Part shown: piece by piece, positions 8,610-17,284 of the stretch | How the letters are laid out: each line of letters opens with the position of its first letter | Position numbering within the stretch: position 1 is the stretch's first letter | Assembly (NCBI GenBank): GCA_965216155.1 | Contig: CBDCFD010000007.1 | Coordinates: 1,116,001-1,180,000, forward strand | Origin: CATOSP01 sp965216155 | GTDB taxonomy: Bacteria > Chloroflexota > Dehalococcoidia > Lucifugimonadales > UBA3495 | Direction of reading: 5' to 3' | Length of the DNA stretch: 64,000 nt | Made by a program: the position numbers and the translations under genes | The notes under the pieces: model-generated | What the model was told of the DNA's origin: nothing | The model's input: the letters and a program-made list of their open reading frames with translations, nothing else | Databases searched by the model: none

Positions 8610-9099
8610 CCGGAAACCCTCGATAATTACCTCCGCTATCACCGCATCGAAGGCAGCACTGACGCGACCGTCAAGTTCTCCAACAAGGAACCCAGACTCT
8701 TTCTCCGGGCGCCCCTCCATCCTGCCAGTCCCTCGCCGATCTGACATCCCTTCACATCTTCGAGCACCTCGGCGGGATGAAGGATCGCGATCTGGCGCCC
8801 CGCACGATCCGCAGCCGGTGTCAGGCGATCAGGACCTGGCTGAACTGGTGCGTAAGTTGGGGGATACAGGACACTTGCCACATCTTCCGCCGGACCTTCG
8901 TGGCCCACGCGACACGCCAAGGGGTTACCCGGCCTTTCGTTCAGGCTGTCGCGGGATGGTCGGCTCCGCACATGCTGGACCAGTACGTGGCGGCCATGGA
9001 AGCTGAGCAGGGGGCGATAGAGGCATTCAGGGGCTTTTGGCCCTTCGGCGGCGAACTCTCCTGGGTGACAGGTCCCCAGCCTCGGTCTTTGGGCTGACA
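8610..9099 (+). pseudogene. tyrosine recombinase (integrase) remnant
   Basis: Pieces of an XerC/D-type recombinase in more than one frame. A core-binding-domain segment (TLDNYLRYHRIEGSTDATVKFSNKEPRLFL, then after a frameshift FEHLGG...LAPRTIRSRCQAIRTWLNWCV) runs directly into a C-terminal segment with HIFRRTFVAHATRQGV and VQAVAGWSAPHMLDQYV. This keeps the H-x-x-R and the H/W and Tyr region, but the middle with the first catalytic Arg and Lys is missing. It is therefore inactive. It lies just downstream of tRNA-Asn, consistent with a decayed integrative element. Confidence 0.7.
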
Positions 9100-9171
9100 G
9101 ATCCGACTTGCTCGTTGGTGTGCCCATTGCCTACAGTTATCTGGAGGAGAGCAGGACTGGTGGGATAGCTT

Positions 9172-9387
9172 GTGACCAGGAATCGGAGGACAGGAAACGC
9201 TCAGCCAGCCCTTAGTATGCTCATACGAGTCGTCGAGGACGAAAAGGGCGAACCAATCTCGCTAGGACTCGACGGTGAATGGGCAGCGGTGGGCTTCGTG
9301 GAGTCTGCCCTGGACACGAAGGGGATGATGATGGCCGGAGAGCAAGTGGTCAAATCTTATTTCCTGCTTACGTCATCGTCCTGGTAG
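9172..9387 (+). CDS. short hypothetical ORF, possibly a gene fragment
   Basis: A 71-residue frame whose middle (LIRVVEDEKGEPISLGLDGEWAAVGFVESAL) has protein-like composition. No family is recognised and no Shine-Dalgarno sequence is evident. It lies in decayed DNA between an integrase remnant and an IS3 remnant, so it may be a fragment of a lost gene or a chance frame. Confidence 0.25.
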   Translation: MTRNRRTGNAQPALSMLIRVVEDEKGEPISLGLDGEWAAVGFVESALDTKGMMMAGEQVVKSYFLLTSSSW

Positions 9388-9835
9388 GCCCAGCACCACG
9401 GCGTCTCCGTCCACCGCCTCCGAAACCCAAATTCATCGCCAGCCACCCTGTTGGAGGCCGCCCTGTCGGAGGCGACGAAGCTGACTCCCTCCGAGGTGCG
9501 GGGGCATCCACCTCCGCGTTCCCATGCCCGCCACTCACGACTGGCATTAAGACGGGGAGATGCTACATGACCGGCGGCTCGCGCCTTATCAGGTGGACCT
9601 AAGGGAGCTGTACGCAGTACCACGTTTGAGTCGGTGGTGCGGTTGTGATGCGGTATCTGCCCACACCAGTATTGTGTCAGCGAAGGGTGCAGGTAACGAA
9701 GCAAACCGAATGGTCGTTGCGGTTTCTCGACCCGTTGCCCAAAGAATTCTAAATCGTATGAATTACATAGGTCGACAAAATGCCTGGAAAGGGAAACTCA
9801 ACGTTGGTGTTGGTAGCAAACGCTAGGACTACACC
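9388..9835. other. non-coding, decayed region
   Basis: No frame with recognisable protein features. Lies between the short ORF at 9172 and an IS3-type remnant. Confidence 0.4.
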
Positions 9836-10026
9836 GAAGGCACTCCCCTCTCCCTCCAGCAGGACTTTCTTCCACGGCCGGATATGGCCCGGATGGAACT
9901 CGTACCGGACAGCTAATTGGGCCACCGTTTCCTCGCCCTTGACCGCTTCCAGAGCCTGCCCCGGCCCAGGCCAGGGGCCACTTTCGCCTTAAATGATGCG
10001 CTGTGCTTTCTCCGTTCTTTTGACAC
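9836..10026 (-). pseudogene. IS3-family orfA remnant (HTH transposase subunit)
   Basis: The minus strand starts with GTG at 10026 after AGGAGG and reads SKERRKHSASFKAKVA. After a frameshift it continues EAVKGEETVAQLAVRYEFHPGHIRPWKKVLLEG, the characteristic orfA N-terminus of IS3-type elements with its helix-turn-helix. The frame breaks after the first 16 or so residues, orfB is absent, and no terminal repeats were found. It is dead. Confidence 0.7.
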
Positions 10027-10030
10027 GTCT

Positions 10031-10412
10031 TGCTCCTCCTTGACAGCCACCGCCGTCTTTAGTTTAGGAGCAGAAATCTCACTTAACCGCCTGTCCGAAT
10101 TCCCGGGTCCACCTCGAGCCCTAATCCAAAAATAGGGCTTTAGCGTTTATCACCTTACTCGCTTACTCGCTTACTCGCGGACCGCAGCCGAGTCGTGCAC
10201 CGTTAGTTCGGTCCAAAACCCATGGTCGGTCCCCGAACCGTCGTCCCCCGGTTTTGGTTGTTAGCGCGAATTAGACTGAAGACCCACCACCAACTCGAAA
10301 GTCTGTAATACAGTACCGCACGGCTCACCATCATTGCTGCTCTGGACCTGTTCCAGGCGTGTATCAAGTCACCAGTGTAGAATGGACCCAGTCATCTTGT
10401 GGAATGTGAAAC
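10031..10412. other. intergenic stretch upstream of the hpaB fragment
   Basis: No gene seen. An 8-bp unit CTTACTCG occurs three times in tandem at 10154-10177. Confidence 0.5.
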
Positions 10413-10513
10413 ATGCGGACAGGGGCTGAGTACAAAGAGAGTCTACGCGATGGGCGCAACGTATGGGTGGTGGGGGAAGGCGCTGTGGCAGACGTCACGA
10501 CCCACCCGGCGAC
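10413..10513 (+). pseudogene. hpaB-type flavin-dependent hydroxylase, 5' fragment
   Basis: From ATG 10413 the frame reads MRTGAEYKESLRDGRNVWVV...VADVTTHPA, the N-terminus of the 4-hydroxyphenylacetate 3-monooxygenase (HpaB/PvcC) family. It runs without a stop into the left end of the ISAs1-type element at 10514. The 10-bp target duplicate ends this fragment, and the rest of the gene resumes at 11748, so the gene was split by insertion. Confidence 0.85.
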
Positions 10514-11737
10514 CAGGAGGATTGCAAAGTCAGGAAACTCGCCCGAATAGTTGGGCGATGGTCTGCGTTGGGCGGAAGGCGCAAGTCTTGGCTCGCAGGG
10601 GCATGGACATCCGGGCAGGAAACCATCCTTCCAGGCGCAGCGCGTTCAACCCGGTGTTGACCAAGGTGGCGTATACTTCGCCCAGACCCGGACGGCGCAG
10701 CGTGTGGACGTCCTCATCCCAGCTGCGGTCCTTCACGTGATGCAGGCTGTTCTCAACGCTCCAGTGGTTGCGAAACACTCGAAGCAGTTCCTTTGGCCTG
10801 CACTGCCGGGAACTCAGGCTGGTCAGCAGATACCAGCGCTCCCGGCTCACCTCCCCGGTGGCTATATCCACGCTCTCCTTCTCCACCATCGCACCCTGCC
10901 GCGCCCCGGGAAATCCCAACTCATCCCGGATGTAGCCGCCCAGCAGGGCATCGGTCCAAATCCGCCGTCTCTCAATCGCCCCCGCTTTTTTTCCAGGGTC
11001 TCCGCCTGCGGCTCCCCCAACTCCTCTGCGGCAAACCCGTCGGCCAATGCGGCCAGCGCCTCAGGCTGGTTCCCCTTGATTCGCACCAGGTAGTCCCGCC
11101 CCTGGCTGACTATGGCCTGGCACAGGCCCCGCTCCGCATAGAGGGCGTCCATGGTCAGCAGCCGCAGCCCGGGATAACGCTCGAACAATGGCCCCAGTTG
11201 CTCCCGCAACACCCCGGGTTCGTAACGCTTTTCCGACGCCGGCCACTGGGCCAGGCACAACTTCAGGTCATGGGCCAGCACGTTCACCATCACCAGGGGA
11301 TTCCCGTTGGCGTCCCTGGACTGCTTGGCCCACTTGCCGTCCACCGAGGCGTCCAGTTCCCGGTCCGCCACCACGCGGGCCGCCCAGCCGGTCAGGGCGC
11401 CCTGCAACTGCTCGCGGGAGACTCCTGCCAAGGTGCGCGAGATGGTGGTGGCGTGGGGCGGGTGGTCCCGGAGAAACCCCAAGGGCTCCTTCAGCGCCGG
11501 CCAGTTCATCCTGGCGAAGAGGGCGATGTGGGCCATGGTGGTCTGACCGCAGACCAAGCCCAGCAGGGTCAGACGCAGAATGGCTTGAAAGGGATGTCTG
11601 ACCCCTCTGGCCCTCCTGGGGTCCGGCACCTGCTCCAAGCACTCGAACAGAGATTCCGCCGCCTCCATATCCGCACACTCCCGTCTCTCACTTCCCTGTC
11701 TTTATAAACTCCCCTCCCTGACTTTGCAATCGTCCTG
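10514..11737. mobile_element. ISAs1-type insertion sequence, 1224 bp, inside an hpaB-type gene
   Basis: Terminal inverted repeats of about 21 bp with one mismatch, both starting CAGGA and sharing GATTGCAAAGTCAGG, lie at 10514-10534 and 11717-11737. The sequence ACCCGGCGAC is directly repeated at 10504-10513 and 11738-11747. A perfect 10-bp target duplication matches the 8-10 bp known for ISAs1 elements. Deleting the element plus one target copy rejoins the hpaB frame, so insertion is demonstrated directly. Confidence 0.95.
10530..11668 (-). CDS. ISAs1-family (H-repeat-type) transposase, two frames joined at an A-run
   Basis: The N-terminal frame (11668 to about 10990) reads LFECLEQVPDPRRARGVRHPFQAILRLTLLGLVCG, then HATTISRTL, ELDASVDGKWAKQS, NVLAHDLKLCLAQ and LLTMDALYAERGLCQAIVSQGRDYLVRIKGNQ, typical of DDE_Tnp_ISAs1. 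The C-terminal frame, ending at 10530, has RWYLLTSL, FRNHWSVENSLHHVKDRSWDEDVH and LNALRLEG. The frames join by a -1 shift at A_AAA_AAG (10994-10987), a classical slippery heptamer in the correct phase. Given the intact ends and target duplication, either programmed frameshifting or a homopolymer indel is possible. Confidence 0.85.
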
Positions 11738-11747
11738 ACCCGGCGAC

Positions 11748-13142
11748 GTCGGCGATGGTGGATGAGTACGCCGCGGGTATGATCGCCACTTCGACGCCGA
11801 CTGGCAGGACATCCTTCTGACCGGGCCTGATGGAAACGGCCAGCGATATCCTCTCGCGCTTACCCCTCCGAAGACGTCTACGGATTTGAGAAGCCTGGGG
11901 AAGGCGATTAGCGCGGTGCATTTCTTGACCGGTGGGAACATGACTCACACCCCAGGCTACGGCGCCTTGATAGCCCTGGGGATGCTGAATGTTCTCAAGC
12001 GGCTGAACAACTCCTCCGAGGAGATTGAGGCGGCTGAGGCGTATCGGGAATCTCTGGCTAACAGCGGCAGGTTTTTGACCTTCGCCGGAGGTGGTCCTTT
12101 AATTGGGACACGGCTCCGCCAGGCTGAGAGCGAGCGGGTGGCGCTCCGTCTGGTTAGCGAAACCGCTGAAGGTATCGTGGTCAGTGGCAAGGTACAGATG
12201 CACACCAGTACACCCTTCGCCGAGGACTTGCTGATCACCAGCAGGGATGAGCTGCCACCGGGCAGCGGGAGGTGGCTTTGGTTCATCGTTCCAGTGAATA
12301 GCCGCGGGATTCGAGTTGTGGCCCGCCGGCCTGTCGCCAAGTCCAGGAATCCATTCCTATCACCGTTGAGCAGCCGGTTTGATGAACTAGACTCCATGGT
12401 GTGGCTGGAGGACGTTTTCGTCCCTCGCTCTCGCGTTTTTACCGGGGAGCGCCTTAACCAACCTCGGCGCCATTCGCTAATATCCTGGCTGCTCTGGCAT
12501 CATAGCTACGGTTGGCTCGCCAAAGCTGAGTTGACACTGGGTCTAGCGCTTGCCTTAGCTGAAGTCATGGGCCTCAAGGAAAATCCCCAGACCATCGAGC
12601 AGCTAGTCGAACTGACCGTCAACGTCCAGACCACCCGCACCTGCATGACGGCCGCGGAGCTGGAGCCGGAGACGACGGAGAGCGGCCACGCCCTTCCAAA
12701 CCAGCTCCATGTGGCCGCTGCAGGAATCAACACCCTCAAAGTCCGCCAACGAATGTCTGAAATCCTGCGCGGCCTTCCCGGATCGTCGTTGGTTAGCGCC
12801 CCTGCCGACACCGACTTTGCAGACCCGGAGATGGCCGCCGAACTGGAAGACGCCTTTGGCGGGGGCGGCTACACTGCGCTGCAACGAGCGGCGCTGTTGC
12901 AGCTCGCCTGGGACCAGGTTTCGTCTGGTTTGGACGGACGGGAGGCGGTTTTCGAGCTCCATGCCAGTGGTGGGCTGGAGGCGTGGCGGGGCCGGTTGCG
13001 GGCCTGGTTTGATAGCTACAATGAGCTGGCCAACGGCGTCAAGGAGTTTATCGACGTGGACATGCCGCCCATGGACCTTACCAGCTTGCAGGAAGTACAG
13101 AACGCGCCGCGTCGAGTGCCCCGATCAACGCCGGGAAGCTAA
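11748..13142 (+). pseudogene. hpaB-type flavin-dependent hydroxylase, 3' fragment
   Basis: Continues the gene begun at 10413: TSAMVDEYAA, then after a one-base shift near 11775 YDRHFDADWQDILLT, then a frame open to 13142. Family features include the FAD/substrate barrel segment (THTPGYGALIALGMLNVL, VSGKVQMHTSTPFAEDLLIT, LDSMVWLEDVFVPRSRVF), the helical domain, and the C-terminal FADPEMAAELEDAFGG...LQLAWDQVSSGLDGREAVFELHASGG. HpaB-type enzymes use FADH2 supplied by a separate reductase to hydroxylate phenols. No reductase gene is near. Insertion plus the frameshift make it non-functional. About 500 residues when restored. Confidence 0.85.
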
Positions 13143-13224
13143 TGATACTCCGAACAACTCTGCTGGGATCTGGCGTAGCAAGGGTAGAAAAGCCATGCCG
13201 GTGGGGGTAGTGAGAGTTGATGGA

Positions 13225-13918
13225 TCAGCCGGCGTTTGCGGGCCTGGACTCCACGGCGACGAAGCAGTCACGGAGGTTTCGTTCCTCACAGAACCTCGTC
13301 GTCAGTCTCTCTTCCCACACGCTCGGAACCAGAATTAGAACGATGTCGGGGCGGCGGGTGTAGTCGTACTCCGCTATGGCTCTCAGCCGGTCGTAGAGCG
13401 ACCGGCGCCGCAGGGCCGGGCCCCTGCTGGCGCACCACGCCGAACGTTCGGCCGTCGTGGAGGGTGATGGTGGCGTCGAAGCGGCCCCGGCGGTGGAACT
13501 CCACGTGGGATCTGAGGCCGTCGATGCCGGGGGAGAGCGAGGCGGCGATTCGGTAGACGGCGGCCACCGCGTCCATCCTGCGGATGAGCAGCGCCAGCCA
13601 TTCTCTGGACACGGGGTATGCCCGCACGAAGTCCGAGGAGGTCTCGAAGCCGAGGGCCCTGGCAGCCTCGCGGATGCCGTTGGCCGTCAGGTGGTATCTC
13701 TGGCTCGAAGGCAGGTGGGCAGTGCCGTGACTCACCCTCCCGACGATGCTGTCCGTAAGCAGGCCGGTCAGTGCGCGGTGGACCGTCGCCGGAGCTTCGC
13801 CGAGGATACCGGCTAGTTCTGCCGTGTCGATGAACGGCATCCGGCTGAGGGAATCGAGTAGCCGTTGGTCGGAAGGCGCCATGTGTCGAGCGTAGCAAAA
13901 GAGGGGCGCGCTGTGCAT
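13225..13918 (-). pseudogene. replication-relaxation-type winged-helix protein, frameshifted
   Basis: The first frame starts with a winged-helix segment (MAPSDQRLLDSLSRMPFIDTAELAGILGEAPATVHRALTGL) and continues to FHRRGRFDATITLHDGRTFGVVRQ. Frame is then lost near 13425, and the adjacent frame continues ALRRRSLYDRLRAIAEYDYTRRPDIVLILVPSVWEERLTTRFC to a stop at 13225. This arrangement is that of the replication-relaxation family found on integrative and conjugative elements. It supports a decayed mobile element here. A later Met (about 13882) is the more natural start. Confidence 0.6.
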
Positions 13919-13980
13919 CCGTCACATGGCAGCGCCGGTGTGTGGGAAGGCAGCGGACGCCGTTCTCCTGGGCCGAGTTC

Positions 13981-14115
13981 ATGGCCGAGGAGCCGTTCAA
14001 GCCCAAGGTCCGCAGCCGGAAGCCAAAGCCCGCAGCCGCGTCCCTGTTCGAGTGGGCGCTCGCCCTTGAGCAGGACCGGGAGCGGGAGGCGGAGCCGGTC
14101 GGCGCGGGGCGCTAG
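13981..14115 (+). CDS. small charged protein or 3' remnant of a mobile-element gene
   Basis: Forty-four residues, Lys/Arg/Pro/Ala-rich then Glu/Arg-rich (FKPKVRSRKPKPAAASLFEWALALEQDRE). The same frame is open upstream (PFSWAEF), so this may be the tail of a longer lost gene. It is divergent to the replication-relaxation pseudogene and followed by a strong hairpin. Function unknown. Confidence 0.4.
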   Translation: MAEEPFKPKVRSRKPKPAAASLFEWALALEQDREREAEPVGAGR

Positions 14116-14126
14116 GCCGCAACACA

Positions 14127-14165
14127 CAGGGGGAGGAACACCGAATCGCGGTGTTCCTCCCCCTG
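14127..14165 (+). terminator. perfect 17-bp hairpin, likely transcription stop
   Basis: Arms CAGGGGGAGGAACACCG (14127-14143) and its exact complement (14149-14165) around AATCG. It begins 12 bases after the small ORF stop. There is no immediate T-run; a T6 run follows at about 14185 after a GGCC...GGCC pair. Confidence 0.6.
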
Positions 14166-14169
14166 CACG

Positions 14170-14561
14170 GCCATGTATGCGGCCTTTTTTGCGTTTCAGC
14201 CCGCTCGGTTCATGTGTGCGGCCCTTTTCTGTTGCCCATTTTCCGGTGGGGCATTGATTCCTCTTCTTCGTTCGCCCTCTTCTGCGTCAGATGGTCCATC
14301 TGGGGAAGCGGCAGGCATCGAAGCCAATAAGAGGAAACTCACTCTGGACCTGGCCTCCACCCTTCAACGTCGGCTGAAGGTCTGGCGGTCAAGGGCGTCA
14401 GCATGCACCGGAGCGGTCAAACCGCCGTCGACCGGGAGGCCGACGGAAGGAGAGGCTGACACCCGTTTCTCGGCAGCGCTATGCGCCATAGGCAACACGC
14501 GCTGGGAGCGCCTCCAGGACGATATGCCGTCCGCCCCCGGCTGAGGTCGGGTCGCGTGGCT
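14170..14561. other. intergenic stretch without a recognised gene
   Basis: Open frames here show no family features. Nothing else seen. Confidence 0.4.
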
Positions 14562-15092
14562 TCAGCAGAAGGGCAGAGGGTCAGGGTCGTTGCGCAACCG
14601 GCGTTCCAGGCTGCTTGGCACGCACCCGCTCAAGTCGTTGCCTTGGAGGGTCAGCCTTGTCAGGTAGGACAGGCTGCCCAGCTCCGGCGGTATCTCCCCG
14701 AACAAGTCGTGGTGGCTGAGATCCAACCCTATAACGCGCCCATCGTCGTCAGTTTTGACGCCGGACCATTCGCTGAGGGGCGCGTCGCTCAGCAAGTTTT
14801 TCCAGTTCCAAACGTATATTGCGTTGTAGAGGGCAACCAGCGCTTCCCGGTCCGTTTCGACGGAGCCGGAGGCCGCGGGCGGCGCTGTCGTAGCCGTAGG
14901 TCGCGGCGCAACGGTGGCAGTGGGCGCGTCCACTGACCCTGGCGTAGAAGGCGTCTGTGCGGGGGAGGCCGACGTCTCCGTTGGGGTGGATGCGGTCCGG
15001 TCAGGGCCGGTCCCGGCGTCCGGCTCATCAGAGCCGCAGGCCGCGAGCGCTGCCGTAAGGGCCAGGGTAAGGACAACGCTCAACAGGTTCAC
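14562..15092 (-). CDS. leucine-rich-repeat lipoprotein
   Basis: A 176-residue secreted protein. A hydrophobic signal peptide ends in the lipobox LAAC with the lipidated Cys at residue 19, followed by a long Thr/Pro/Ala/Ser linker (residues 20-75). A plant-type LRR cap then follows (DREALVALYNAIYVWNWKN...LSEWSGVKTDDDGRVIGLDLSHHDLFGEIPPELGSLSYLTRLTLQGNDLSGCVPSSL). Only about two repeats are present, so it is short compared with relatives that carry many. It would be anchored to the outer face of the membrane; the ligand is unknown. GTG start. It lies alone between mobile DNA. Confidence 0.75.
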   Translation of the reverse strand: MNLLSVVLTLALTAALAACGSDEPDAGTGPDRTASTPTETSASPAQTPSTPGSVDAPTATVAPRPTATTAPPAASGSVETDREALVALYNAIYVWNWKNLLSDAPLSEWSGVKTDDDGRVIGLDLSHHDLFGEIPPELGSLSYLTRLTLQGNDLSGCVPSSLERRLRNDPDPLPFC

Positions 15093-15552
15093 ATATCTTG
15101 TCGTGCGTGTACGGGTAATTTTCCTTCTTTCCCGGTCTTGACTAGCACCAGATATACACAGATTAGCACGGATAGTATAGCGGAGTCGCTATGGGGGCGC
15201 TATGGGTGTCAATGCTGAGACACCCGTTTCGACCCGTTTCGCTACTCCCAAATATGTGTTGGTATGTCGGCTTCGGCAGGGATGAGCGGGCGCCCCATGC
15301 GCAATACCCAACACAACCCGGGAATACCAAAAGCGGTGTTCCTAACGTGTGTTGAGTATGGCGCACCACACCGCCCATCCTGAGCCTATCTGTTTCAAAC
15401 CAGCAGAGGGTCGGGAAGTCGGGCTGGTGGAGGCCGGTCTGAACCAACCTGGGATAGCAGATAGGCATGTCGATGCCCTCCTTAACCCTATTGGCCACCG
15501 ACGCCTCTCGCCACTCCGGGACACCGCCTCGGCCTTCATCACCGACACGCGG
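15093..15552. other. intergenic stretch with a 13-bp inverted repeat at its edge
   Basis: No gene identified. CATCACCGACACG (15537-15549) pairs with CGTGTCGGTGATG (15557-15569) around CGGGAAC. It is placed at the end of a gene fragment read from the minus strand and may be a terminator-like element. Confidence 0.5.
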
Positions 15553-15705
15553 GAACCGTGTCGGTGATGATGCCGTCTATCCTCTCGGTGATGTCCATGG
15601 TGCAGGCGTGGGTGGAGTAGGCCAGCGCCCGGCGTCTCTCCACCCGCTCGGTGGCCACCAAGTCGATGAGCGCCTGCTCATTGGGATAGACCCGCTCCTG
15701 AGGAA
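15553..15705 (-). pseudogene. short unidentified gene fragment
   Basis: The minus strand reads ERVYPNEQALIDLVATERVE followed by RRRALAYSTHACTMDITERIDGII, a protein-like stretch with no start codon, ending shortly before the hairpin at 15537-15569. I do not recognise the family. Its 5' side is lost next to the IS630 element, which begins at 15728. Confidence 0.35.
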
Positions 15706-15727
15706 CTCTCCCAGTAGGGCAGCACTA

Positions 15728-16892
15728 GTGTGGTGTAACTGAAGTTAATTGTAATAGTATTCGCGATGAGGTATCCTCCGGGTTAGCAGCCCAGAGGAGG
15801 ATGACCATGGCAATCGGACGACCAATGCCGCCGCTAATTTTGGATGACGTGGAGCGTGAAACCTTGGAACGGTGGGTTCGTCGTCCGAAAACGGCGCAAG
15901 CTTTGGCGCTGCGGGCCAGAATGATTTTGGGCTGTGCCGAAGGCCGCAGCAATACCACGGTGGGCACCGACCTGGGAGTGTCCGATGAGACGGTGGGGAA
16001 GTGGGGTTCTCGCTTCCTGGAACGGAGGCTGGACGGACTGCCGGACGAACCGCGCAGCGGACGGCCTCGAGCGGTTACCGATGACGACGTGGAGCGTGTT
16101 ATTACGCTGACGCTGGAGACCGCGCCCCGGGACGCGACCCATTGGAGCACCCGGTCCATGGCCCAGCGCAGCGGGCTGAGCCACAACACGGTCAGCCGCA
16201 TCTGGCGGGCCTTCGGATTGCAGCCCCACCGCACGGAGACCTTCAAGTTGTCGTCGGACCCCTTCTTCATCGAGAAGGTCAGGGACGTTGTAGGGCTATA
16301 CCTGAATCCACCGGATCGGGCGTTGGTCCTGTGCGTGGACGAGAAGTCCCAGATCCAGGCGTTGGATCGCACCCGTCCGCTATTGCCCATGCGCCCGGGA
16401 CAAGTGGAACGGCGCACCCATGATTACCTGCGTCACGGCGCCACTTCGCTGTTCGCCGCCTTAGACACCAGGACCGGCAAGGTGATTGGTCGTTGCCACC
16501 AACGGCGCCGGGCCGTGGAGTTCCGCAAATTCCTCGATACCATCGAGGCCGAGGTGCCCGCCGACCTCGACGTCCACCTGATCGCGGACAACTACGCCAC
16601 CCACAAGACGGCGCTGATCCGGAACTGGTTTGCCAAGCGGCCCCGCTTCCATATGCACTTCACACCCACCAGCGCCTCCTGGCTGAACCTGGTGGAGCGC
16701 TGGTTCGGTCTGCTCACCGAAAAGCAGTTGCGCCGCGGCGTGCATCAGAGCAGCGCCGAACTGGAGACTGCCATCTACCGCTACCTGGACGTCACCAACG
16801 AAGACCCCAAACCTTTTGTCTGGACCAAGACCGCCGACCAAATCCTGGCCAACGTCGCCCGCTTTTGCCAGCGAACTTTGAATACAGGACAC
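15728..16892. mobile_element. IS630-type insertion sequence, 1165 bp
   Basis: A TA dinucleotide flanks each end (15726-15727 and 16893-16894), as expected for IS630/Tc1-type transposition. The ends share GTGT..TGTA....AAGTT in inverted orientation. The single full-length transposase gene fills the element. Confidence 0.85.
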
Positions 16893-16895
16893 TAG
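15807..16895 (+). CDS. IS630-family transposase
   Basis: Full-length, 362 residues from ATG 15807, with GAGGAGG six bases upstream; an in-frame ATG at 15801 abuts the Shine-Dalgarno sequence and is less likely. Order: helix-turn-helix regions (QALALRARMILGCAEGRSNTTVGTDLGVSDETVGKW; SMAQRSGLSHNTVSRIWRAFGL), then the DDE core with Asp in LVLCVDEKSQIQAL, Asp in VHLIADNYATHK and Glu in SWLNLVERWFGLLTEK. All three metal ligands are present, so it is probably active. The stop TAG uses the flanking TA plus the next G, so the stop is partly target-derived. Confidence 0.95.
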   Translation: MAIGRPMPPLILDDVERETLERWVRRPKTAQALALRARMILGCAEGRSNTTVGTDLGVSDETVGKWGSRFLERRLDGLPDEPRSGRPRAVTDDDVERVITLTLETAPRDATHWSTRSMAQRSGLSHNTVSRIWRAFGLQPHRTETFKLSSDPFFIEKVRDVVGLYLNPPDRALVLCVDEKSQIQALDRTRPLLPMRPGQVERRTHDYLRHGATSLFAALDTRTGKVIGRCHQRRRAVEFRKFLDTIEAEVPADLDVHLIADNYATHKTALIRNWFAKRPRFHMHFTPTSASWLNLVERWFGLLTEKQLRRGVHQSSAELETAIYRYLDVTNEDPKPFVWTKTADQILANVARFCQRTLNTGH

Positions 16896-17284
16896 GGCCT
16901 GACTAAAAGTCCAGAACGAACCGCAGTGTGAAAGTTCTTGATTTCGTCAAGTCCGGTGGGCTAGTGGGGACCGGAGGCGGTAGTGGAGTTGACGGGTGTT
17001 GAAATCCTCGGCGGTTCTCGTACCCGCTGGCAGGGGGCTACAATCCAGCGTGGTGGGAGGCTAAGGGCTGTCAGTTACAGGATTGCTCAAACCGACAGCC
17101 CACGAGTACCGAAGTTTTTGTTGTCGATTGAGAAATTGGGATGGTGTAACGAATGGCTGCCGCGCGTGACCTCTTGGACCGGTGTCGGATCCCCGGCCCA
17201 AAAACGGTTGCCGCACCCTCGCGCCAAGCGGCGATGGAGAATTCAGGAAGATTTTCGGTAGGCGCCGTCGCTAATTTGACGCCC
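16896..17284. other. intergenic stretch without a recognised gene
   Basis: No frame with family features on either strand. Probably decayed DNA between the IS630 element and the SDR gene. Confidence 0.4.

Noticed and set aside
10154..10177. Three tandem copies of CTTACTCG as a possible iteron or CRISPR-like repeat
   Set aside because: Too short, without spacers or neighbouring replication or cas genes.
10793..11707. 304-residue open frame opposite the ISAs1 transposase
   Set aside because: Low-complexity Pro/Gln/Arg composition and full overlap with a recognised transposase.
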